Of a stretch of DNA of 30,437 nucleotides, positions 24,718-30,437 are shown piece by piece. Position 1 is the first letter of the stretch, and each line of letters opens with the position of its first letter. The notes below the pieces were generated by a model. That model did no database searches. It was not told the DNA's origin and saw nothing but the letters and a program-made list of their open reading frames with translations. Where the stretch lies: contig JAGAZG010000113.1 of the NCBI GenBank assembly GCA_017940105.1, positions 1 to 30,437 on the forward strand. Reading direction: 5' to 3'. The position numbers and the translations under genes were made by a program. This DNA comes from Mailhella sp. (GTDB lineage: Bacteria; Desulfobacterota; Desulfovibrionia; Desulfovibrionales; Desulfovibrionaceae).

Positions 24718-24827
24718 TCAGGCTTTGCTGCCACAGGGCATTTGACGCTGTGCTGAGGCAGGGCTAACATAGCTCATCTGGCTTATCACATTTGTTTTTG
24801 CAATTTGCTCATTAAGGAACATTACCC

Positions 24828-26111
24828 ATGCTTGATCTTAAATTGCTGCAAAGGCAGCCTGAGGTTGTCGCTAAGGCGCTTGCCGACCGTCATTCAAATA
24901 TTTCCATTGAAGAATTTCAGATGCTGGACGGAAAACGCCGTTCTGCGCTTACGGAAGTTGAAACGCTGAAAGCACAGCTGAAGAAGGAGTCTGGAGAAGT
25001 AGCCCGCATGAAGCGGGCTGGGCAGGATTCTTCTGAGCTGGTTGCCAGGCTGGGAATGCTCTCTGATCGCATTAAGGAACTTGACCAGAAGGCTGACGAA
25101 CTAAAGGAGCAGCTTTATCAGTGGATGCTGCGCGTTCCCAATATCCCTGATGCTTCCGTGCCCGTTGGCCTGGATGAAAATGACAATCCTGAGCTTCATC
25201 GCTGGGGCACTCCGCGGGATTTTGGTTTTTCGCCGAAACAGCATTTTGAGGTGGGCGCAGCCGCGGCCGGGCTTGATTTTGAGCGCGGAGCAAAACTTGC
25301 CGGTTCCCGTTTTTGCGTATCTCATGGCGTGTTTGCCCGCATGGAACGAGCCCTGATGAATTTTTATCTGGATACGCAGACGACGGAATTCGGAGCAACT
25401 GAAATCCTCCCGCCGTTCATGGTCAACCATGCAACCATGCAAGGTACGGGGCAGCTGCCCAAGTTTGAAGAGGATCTCTTTAAAATGCCGGCATGGGACT
25501 TTTACCTCATACCCACGGCCGAAGTTCCCGTGACCAATCTGCATGCAGGTGAAATTCTTGAAGAAGATCAGCTCCCGCTGCGCTATACGGCTGGCACGCC
25601 CTGCTTCAGGTCCGAAGCGGGGTCTGCGGGCAAGGATGTGCGCGGTCTGATTCGCCAGCATCAGTTCATTAAAGTTGAGATGGTGCGCTTTTCCCATCCG
25701 GACAAATCCTGGGAAGAACTCGAAAACATGCGCCGCTGCGCAGAGATCCTGCTTGAAAAGCTGGAGCTGCCATACCGCACCATCACGCTTTGCACCGGCG
25801 ACATGGGATTTGGCTCTGCCAAAACCTACGATGTGGAAGTGTGGCTGCCCGGGCAGAATACCTACCGTGAGATTTCTTCCTGCTCAAACTGCATAGATTT
25901 TCAGGCCCGCCGGGCGAATATACGTTTTCGTCCAAAAGGCGGCGGCAAGCCAGAATTTGTGCATACCCTTAATGGGTCAGGGCTGCCGACAGGGCGGTCC
26001 ATGGTGGCTGTTATTGAAAATTACCAGCAGGAAGATGGTTCCATCGTTATCCCTAAGGTGCTTCGTCCCTATATGGGCGGGCTGGATGTGATTCGTCCGG
26101 ACGCCGTCTGA
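24828..26111 (+). CDS. serS: Seryl-tRNA synthetase
   Basis: The 427-residue product charges tRNA(Ser). It has the N-terminal coiled-coil arm (residues ~30-100) that contacts the long variable arm of tRNA(Ser), followed by a class II core. Motif 2 is FRSEAGSAGKDVRGLIRQHQF, and motif 3 is in GSGLPTGRSMVAVIENYQ. The end is the usual PKVLRPYMGG. AAGGAAC precedes the ATG. The length equals that of typical bacterial SerS. Confidence 0.97.
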   Translation: MLDLKLLQRQPEVVAKALADRHSNISIEEFQMLDGKRRSALTEVETLKAQLKKESGEVARMKRAGQDSSELVARLGMLSDRIKELDQKADELKEQLYQWMLRVPNIPDASVPVGLDENDNPELHRWGTPRDFGFSPKQHFEVGAAAAGLDFERGAKLAGSRFCVSHGVFARMERALMNFYLDTQTTEFGATEILPPFMVNHATMQGTGQLPKFEEDLFKMPAWDFYLIPTAEVPVTNLHAGEILEEDQLPLRYTAGTPCFRSEAGSAGKDVRGLIRQHQFIKVEMVRFSHPDKSWEELENMRRCAEILLEKLELPYRTITLCTGDMGFGSAKTYDVEVWLPGQNTYREISSCSNCIDFQARRANIRFRPKGGGKPEFVHTLNGSGLPTGRSMVAVIENYQQEDGSIVIPKVLRPYMGGLDVIRPDAV

Positions 26112-26139
26112 TAACCCCTAACATGCGGGAGAGTGAAAC

Positions 26140-27507
26140 GTGGCTGCAATGGGACATGTTAAAGACCTGATCCGGCGTTTGTCGGCATTGACTCTGCCCC
26201 TGAGTCTGCTGATCGTTTTTGCGGGGTCTGTACAGACCTCTTCTGCGGCTGATCCTCAGATGATCAAGCGCCGCGTGAACCAGGTGGAATACCACGTCAG
26301 AGAATTTGAAAAAGAAGTCGCGCAGCAGCGCGGCGGCGAAAAAATGGTCTGGCGCAGCAGGCAGGCTGCCCTTGAGCGCGTCCAGCAGCTTAAGCTTGAA
26401 TTTCCCGATGATCCCGACGTCGAAAAGCTTTACCAGCGCGTACGCATCGCGCTTATGAAGAGCATGGGCGAATATACAGAGGTGTCTGAAGACTGGACCC
26501 TGTATAAGCGCAACGAAGACAATCTGCGCAAGGTCATAGCCGAAGCGGGTAAGAAGCAGTGGGAAGAACTGCTTGCAAAGCATAAGGACAAGCTTCTTGC
26601 CAAAACCTTTCCTGCGCCTGATTCCGACAAGGTTTCGATCGAGGACATCAAGGGGAGCTATGTCCTGCTTGATGACGTGCAGTATCCGCACCATCAGTTC
26701 TACGGAGCAACGGGAGAATATGTCTTTTCCGGCAAGCCGTCTTCAGGCTATTATTTCGTGAATATAGGCGTCCGCGACTGGGTGGGGCCCTATGAGGCCG
26801 TCAAGAGATTCCGCCGCAATGTCGATTCATCCTTGGCAGAGGTGAAGAACTGGACCGTCCTGGGCGAAATCGTGAACATTACCGCTGAAGTACCTCAGGC
26901 TGGCGAAGATAAGATCGGCAATTTTCAGTACGGCTGGGTCATAAAGCCTGTGGCCCTGTACGTTCCAGACCATGTGATGGCAGTCTATGATGCAGAAAAA
27001 GAATCTTCGGGAACCTACATAGGCGAAGAGCGCGTCGCCCAGATCAAGGACAGCTGGTATACGGTCAAAGAGATACCGGACGACGTCACGCCTGAGCGCC
27101 TTATGGAAATATTCATGACCGCCATCAAAGAAAAGAACTATGCGCTGTACGAAAAATGCATTGATCCTGAACGCCGCGAGACCGATATTGCGGAAGACAG
27201 GCTGCGCTATCACTGGGATCTGCATCAGGAGCGGTTTCACGGGCAGTATATCCATGCCTCGTTTGACAAGGCGAAGATATCTGTCGTGAAGGGCTTTGAC
27301 GAAGGAAACGATCTGATGAACTTCTTTCTCGATGACAAGCAGAAGGCGACCCTGACCAAAATAGGCGGCACAAAGATAGAAGAAGCCATTGTTGAAAGCC
27401 GCGCCTATGATGACAACGGCAAGCAGCTTGGTTCGCCCCATCCGCATAAGCTTGTCCGCCGCGGCGGCGGGCGCTGGTATGTCGAAGACTATGCCGCCCG
27501 TTTTTAA
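26140..27507 (+). CDS. Exported protein of unknown function
   Basis: I do not recognise the family of this 455-residue protein. It has a basic N-terminus and a hydrophobic stretch (residues ~14-30) ending in SSAAD, so it is likely cleaved and periplasmic. Residues ~38-110 form a charged helical region. The middle (~165-290) looks like mixed beta strands with many aromatic residues. The C-terminal ~130 residues, starting at TPERLMEIFMTAIKEKNYALYEKCID, resemble an NTF2-like fold of the kind found in secreted proteins and end in GGGRWYVEDYAARF. The GTG start at 26140 has GGGAG at 8 bases. It is followed 27 bases later by a second exported unknown, probably in one operon after serS. Confidence 0.7.
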   Translation: MAAMGHVKDLIRRLSALTLPLSLLIVFAGSVQTSSAADPQMIKRRVNQVEYHVREFEKEVAQQRGGEKMVWRSRQAALERVQQLKLEFPDDPDVEKLYQRVRIALMKSMGEYTEVSEDWTLYKRNEDNLRKVIAEAGKKQWEELLAKHKDKLLAKTFPAPDSDKVSIEDIKGSYVLLDDVQYPHHQFYGATGEYVFSGKPSSGYYFVNIGVRDWVGPYEAVKRFRRNVDSSLAEVKNWTVLGEIVNITAEVPQAGEDKIGNFQYGWVIKPVALYVPDHVMAVYDAEKESSGTYIGEERVAQIKDSWYTVKEIPDDVTPERLMEIFMTAIKEKNYALYEKCIDPERRETDIAEDRLRYHWDLHQERFHGQYIHASFDKAKISVVKGFDEGNDLMNFFLDDKQKATLTKIGGTKIEEAIVESRAYDDNGKQLGSPHPHKLVRRGGGRWYVEDYAARF

Positions 27508-27534
27508 AGGGCATCACAGAGGGAGTTTGCAGTT

Positions 27535-28707
27535 ATGAAAATATCCGTGAGAATTTTGGCGGCATGCTCGGCGGCCCTGATGCTCCTGTGCCCTGCAGCG
27601 GGCTGCTTTGCAGACGAAGGGAACAAGCCGCATGTTGACGCCGTAATTGCCAAGGCAAGGCAGGAAGCTGAACAAAGGCAGAAGGATGCTGAAGAGGCTA
27701 AGGCAAATGAGGGCAAGCTATCGCTGAAAGCCATCACTTCTCTGATCCAGGAAGAGCAGAACCGGACCCGCGGCGTCATAAGCGCCAGAATGTTTGAGAA
27801 CCCCGACAGGGATTATGTGCTTCAGGCTTTCAGGCAGTATCTTCTTCAGCAGCCCATCAATATCAAGGGCGGGGCAGAACTTGCGCCAGGTGAAGAGGCC
27901 AACAGGGATGAAATCGTCCAGCTCTACAAGATAATGAAGTGCATGCAGGAGGAATTTCGCCCTGCGTTCCGGCGCGTTTTGCGAATGGCCATAGTCGGTG
28001 AATTTGCAAAGCGCTTGCGTAAGCTCGAGCTGACCCACCAATATGTAAACGAGTATTTTACCGAGAAGTTCAAAGCGTTTGACGATGCTTTCTACAACTT
28101 TAAGAAAGATGTGGACACCATGCAGGCGAACGGTGTGTACGATGTCAGCGGTCCCGAGATCTTGATGGCTTCTGGCCTGGACAAGTTTGCCACGGATTCC
28201 ATGAGGCTCCAGCCCCGGTTCGATAAGACGCTGCGCGCTCTGGACAATCATCTGCGAGCCATAAGCACCGAAGTGCTGAACCAGCTGTACACGGATGCCG
28301 AGACGCTCTATAAGCAGCATGAAGAGTCGATCAAGGCGTATGAACGGGTCAGGGATGCCATTGCTGTCTATAAGTATGCAGATCGCGTGGCAGGCATCAT
28401 GTCCAACTATGCAGAGCTGATCTCGCAGGTCGAGCTCTTGTGCCTCAGGATCAAGACTCTGATACAGGATGCGGAAAAAGAAGATACCATCATTGGCAAG
28501 GTTCGCATGATGAGCAAGTCGCTTACGCCGCATGGTGCTTTTCAGGTCGATGACGGTGCAGTCAGGCAGGGCACTCCTGTCTACACGCGCCGGGCTCTCC
28601 ATGCCATACGAGAATGCAGGAGTTATTATCTTGAGGCGGCCAAAAAGCTGAATGCAGCCAATCAAGGACTGCCGGGTTACAAGCCAATCCCAACCGTATG
28701 GAAGTGA
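27535..28707 (+). CDS. Exported helical protein of unknown function
   Basis: The product (390 residues) begins with a signal peptide ending in PAAGCFADEG; cleavage after CFA is likely, and a lipoprotein reading of AAGC is possible but poor. After it comes a Lys/Glu/Ala-rich helical stretch (residues ~38-62), and the rest appears almost wholly alpha-helical with Leu/Ile heptads and many Arg/Lys, suggesting a coiled-coil bundle. I recognise no domain. GAGGGAG precedes the ATG. It closes the apparent serS unit and is followed by a strong terminator. Functional coupling to the preceding exported protein is plausible only from adjacency. Confidence 0.7.
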   Translation: MKISVRILAACSAALMLLCPAAGCFADEGNKPHVDAVIAKARQEAEQRQKDAEEAKANEGKLSLKAITSLIQEEQNRTRGVISARMFENPDRDYVLQAFRQYLLQQPINIKGGAELAPGEEANRDEIVQLYKIMKCMQEEFRPAFRRVLRMAIVGEFAKRLRKLELTHQYVNEYFTEKFKAFDDAFYNFKKDVDTMQANGVYDVSGPEILMASGLDKFATDSMRLQPRFDKTLRALDNHLRAISTEVLNQLYTDAETLYKQHEESIKAYERVRDAIAVYKYADRVAGIMSNYAELISQVELLCLRIKTLIQDAEKEDTIIGKVRMMSKSLTPHGAFQVDDGAVRQGTPVYTRRALHAIRECRSYYLEAAKKLNAANQGLPGYKPIPTVWK

Positions 28708-28734
28708 TCTGCAGCATTGAATCGCATCAGGTTT

Positions 28735-28785
28735 AAACAGGAAAGCGGCTGGAAAATTTCCCGCCGCTTTCCTGTTTAATTTTTT
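28735..28785 (+). terminator. Intrinsic terminator after the exported protein genes
   Basis: A 15-bp perfect stem (AAACAGGAAAGCGGC at 28735-28749, GCCGCTTTCCTGTTT at 28763-28777) with a 13-base loop is followed by AATTTTTT. Confidence 0.9.
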
Positions 28786-28796
28786 CTTGTGAAATG

Positions 28797-28828
28797 CAAA
28801 AAGGGTTTGCGGCAGTACCGCAAACCCT
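28797..28828 (-). terminator. Intrinsic terminator after tRNA-Ala
   Basis: On the minus strand an 11-bp stem (AGGGTTTGCGG/CCGCAAACCCT, plus-strand 28802-28828) with a 5-base loop is followed by a run of five T (28797-28801). It lies directly downstream of the tRNA gene. Confidence 0.8.
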
Positions 28829-28834
28829 GAAATT

Positions 28835-28910
<76 letters not shown>

Positions 28911-29014
28911 GTGCGATGAATTACTTGCCATAATAGTGTTTGGCAGTCAAGAAAAAAATGCTCTCAAGCTGTTTTTTTATAGGTAACTTGCTGAAGGGAG
29001 ACAAACCTGTTTAT

Positions 29015-29320
29015 TCATTCGAGCTCTGCAAGCGCATTCAGGATGGACTGAAGTTCGCCTTCTTCCTGCGCTTCCCGCATCAGCCTGCCTATGTATTGGA
29101 GCTGCCTTCTCCGAGCTTCATGGCTCTGAAGGCGGGCGTAGTCTTCGCAGGCTTTTTTCATGTCTGGCGTCAGAGGGATACGCATGCGCTTTGCTGGCGC
29201 AAGGCCGGCTATTTTTGCACCTGTTTTCTGAAGCGCAGAGCTTTCACGTTTTTTTTGCGAGCGGCTTGGCTTTTCCTGCATGCTTTCGCCGCCGATCTGC
29301 CATGAACCTTTGCGCGGCAT
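29015..29320 (-). CDS. Short DarP/YjgA (DUF615)-like protein
   Basis: The 101-residue basic product carries the DUF615 signature: KKRESSALQKTGAKIAGL near residue 23 and HEARRRQLQYIGRLMRE near 67. E. coli YjgA/DarP helps late assembly of the 50S subunit and is about 180 residues, so this is a short version that lacks much of the C-terminal half. The start codon overlaps the upstream stop (TAATG), so translation is coupled to the preceding gene. Confidence 0.8.
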   Translation of the reverse strand: MPRKGSWQIGGESMQEKPSRSQKKRESSALQKTGAKIAGLAPAKRMRIPLTPDMKKACEDYARLQSHEARRRQLQYIGRLMREAQEEGELQSILNALAELE

Positions 29321-29703
29321 TACTGCTGCACCTCAATCAGCCCGTTGTTTCCGCTGTAAGTCTCTCCGTCTTCCAGTTCGAGGGATTCAATTTTTTCTTC
29401 TAGCCATTCCACAAGAGAACGGGCGGTGTGGTAATTGAGGAGAATGCGAGAGTGTATGCGCCGGATAATGACGTGTTCGCCGTTATCTTCGTATACGCTC
29501 TTTTCCATTCCCATTGTTCCGTCCTTTTCTACGGAGCGCTCAGAGTATGAGGGCAGCTTGTCACTTTCGAGGTAGAAATTCATTTCGATTTCGCCCTGCG
29601 GATTAATGCCGCCCCATACTCCATGGGCGACGTTCAGGTTGCTGCCGTTGTCTACGGTATATTCATAGCGGATCTGCGTTGGAAATTCATCCATGGAATT
29701 CAT
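29320..29703 (-). CDS. Unknown protein, possibly DUF3467-like
   Basis: The 127-residue soluble, acidic protein has no signal peptide. It shows a beta-rich region with AHGVWGGINPQGEIEMNFYLESDKLP (residues ~26-51). It ends with IIRRIHSRILLNYHTARSLVEWLEEKIESLE (~75-105), a strand-helix pattern seen in DUF3467-type proteins. The match is not strong enough for a firm assignment. GAGG lies 5 bases before the ATG. It is coupled to the DarP-like gene. It is the last gene before the compositional change near 29.75 kb. Confidence 0.6.
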   Translation of the reverse strand: MNSMDEFPTQIRYEYTVDNGSNLNVAHGVWGGINPQGEIEMNFYLESDKLPSYSERSVEKDGTMGMEKSVYEDNGEHVIIRRIHSRILLNYHTARSLVEWLEEKIESLELEDGETYSGNNGLIEVQQ

Positions 29704-29760
29704 AAAAACCTCGTGGACAAGTATTGGAACAGTCCATTCTGCAGTTTGCGGAAGAAAAGG

Positions 29761-30120
29761 TTATTTTTCTCTTAAAGCGTTTTGTCTGGCTTTAAGGATG
29801 GGCTTCAAAAGATAGTCAAGAGCGTGCACAGATACCGCCTTTTTGGCATAGCTGAATTCATCAAATGCCGTAAGAAATATTATAACCGTATCCTTATCTT
29901 CTTTTCTTATCTCCTCAGCGGCCTGAAGCCCTGTCACCCCGGGCATCTCTATGTCAAGTATGAGAATTCTGAGATCCTCCTCCCTGTATTTCAAAAGGGC
30001 TTCTCTTCCGTTTTCCGCCTCATAAAACAAAGCCACCCCGTCATACCTCGCCCTTAATTTTTTAAGAAGCACCTTTCTCTCAATGCTCTCATCATCTGCT
30101 ACAAGTATTTTATACATCAT
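29761..30120 (-). CDS. Receiver-domain response regulator, probably truncated
   Basis: The 119-residue product is a receiver domain: the acidic pair D9/D10 in ILVADDE, the phospho-acceptor D56 in LILDIEMPG, T84 in IIFLTAFDEF and K106 in DYLLKP. The sequence after LKP is short (ILKARQNALREK), so helix 5 is reduced and the AraC-type DNA-binding domain typical of YesN-family regulators is absent. The start overlaps the end of the sensor kinase gene by 11 bases, a standard kinase-regulator pair. The stop falls within about 60 bases of the upstream region of the next gene, so it may be cut off by a junction. Confidence 0.75.
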   Translation of the reverse strand: MMYKILVADDESIERKVLLKKLRARYDGVALFYEAENGREALLKYREEDLRILILDIEMPGVTGLQAAEEIRKEDKDTVIIFLTAFDEFSYAKKAVSVHALDYLLKPILKARQNALREK

Positions 30121-30437
30121 ATCCTTCCTGAGGGATACTAAGAACTATTCTGGTTCCCCTTCCCTCTTCCGATTCGATTTCAAGTCCTCCGGCCCCTTTG
30201 TACAGAGTGTTAATGCGCCTGTATATATTTCCAAGTCCGATTCCTATTTTTGCTGTACTGTTTTCATCAGAATCTCTGAGTCTTTCCAAAAGTGAATCCA
30301 GCATCTCCCTTTTCATACCCAGACCATCATCGGAGATGGTGATTTCCACCATGCCTCCGTCTTTCAAATCAATGCTTACACTTACCTTTCCTCCCTGCTC
30401 TTTCCTGGCTATTCCATGCACTATGGCATTTTCAACC
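30110..30437 (-). CDS. Sensor histidine kinase, C-terminal part (YesM-like)
   Basis: The reading frame runs off the right edge; about 109 residues of the ATPase end are visible. The N-box VENAIVHGIA, the G1 box DDGLGM and the G2 box KIGIGLGNIYRRI are all present, and the end GGLEIESEEGRGTRIVLSIP is typical of HATPase_c. The GIGLGNIYRR variant is characteristic of the YesM (HPK8-type) family, which pairs with YesN-like regulators as here. Such kinases are membrane proteins controlling sugar or other uptake, mostly in Firmicutes. Codon choice (AGG, AGA, ATA) is unlike the genes before 29.7 kb. Confidence 0.8.
   Translation of the reverse strand, partial: VENAIVHGIARKEQGGKVSVSIDLKDGGMVEITISDDGLGMKREMLDSLLERLRDSDENSTAKIGIGLGNIYRRINTLYKGAGGLEIESEEGRGTRIVLSIPQEGYDV

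Overview
The bulk of this window (about 1.9-29.7 kb) reads as a chromosomal segment of a Gram-negative anaerobe of the Desulfovibrionaceae type. The reasons are a Kdo/LPS-transport operon, a TupA-type tungstate-binding protein beside a di-Mop protein, a DUF1844 protein, a multi-cluster ferredoxin and a class II fructose-bisphosphate aldolase. This assignment comes from gene content and recognised protein families; no database search was possible.

Layout. 1-1548: a GC-rich block with the 3' end of a large unknown protein, a 36-codon remnant of a type III secretion chaperone, and an intact CesT-like chaperone, so the unknown protein is a candidate secreted effector. 1549-1905: a gap with no convincing gene. 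1906-3099: an iron-sulfur protein and a PPC-domain protein. 3233-5665: tungsten/molybdenum genes (tupA and mop, minus strand) divergent from a TauE/SafE permease. 5780-9600: a small heat-shock protein, then a 1052-residue fusion of an EndoQ-like PHP nuclease and a UvrD helicase, both minus strand. 9696-11690: two convergent RNA methyltransferases. 11788-14816: an FG-GAP repeat protein, DUF1844 and argC. 14882-15838: a GT8 glycosyltransferase, divergent from kdsC-lptC-lptA-lptB (15998-18567), the Kdo and LPS-transport operon. 18718-19780: DUF721/DciA-like and CYTH genes. 19893-21598: rpsA, with a frameshift in its last S1 domain. 21760-23507: tmk and a YhaM-like HD exoribonuclease. 23713-28707: fba, serS and two unknown exported proteins. 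28835-28910: tRNA-Ala(GGC). 29015-29703: a DarP/YjgA-like protein and an unknown protein.

The last ~0.7 kb (29761-30437) carries a YesM-like histidine kinase end and a receiver-only response regulator. Their family and base usage look Firmicute-like, so a horizontal insertion or a contig join near 29.75 kb should be considered.

Most of the window is housekeeping. The points most worth a second look are the EndoQ-UvrD fusion, the rpsA frameshift, the effector/chaperone block with its truncated chaperone copy, the dyad upstream of tupA, and the foreign right end. I did not find a clearly new multi-gene defence or mobile system.
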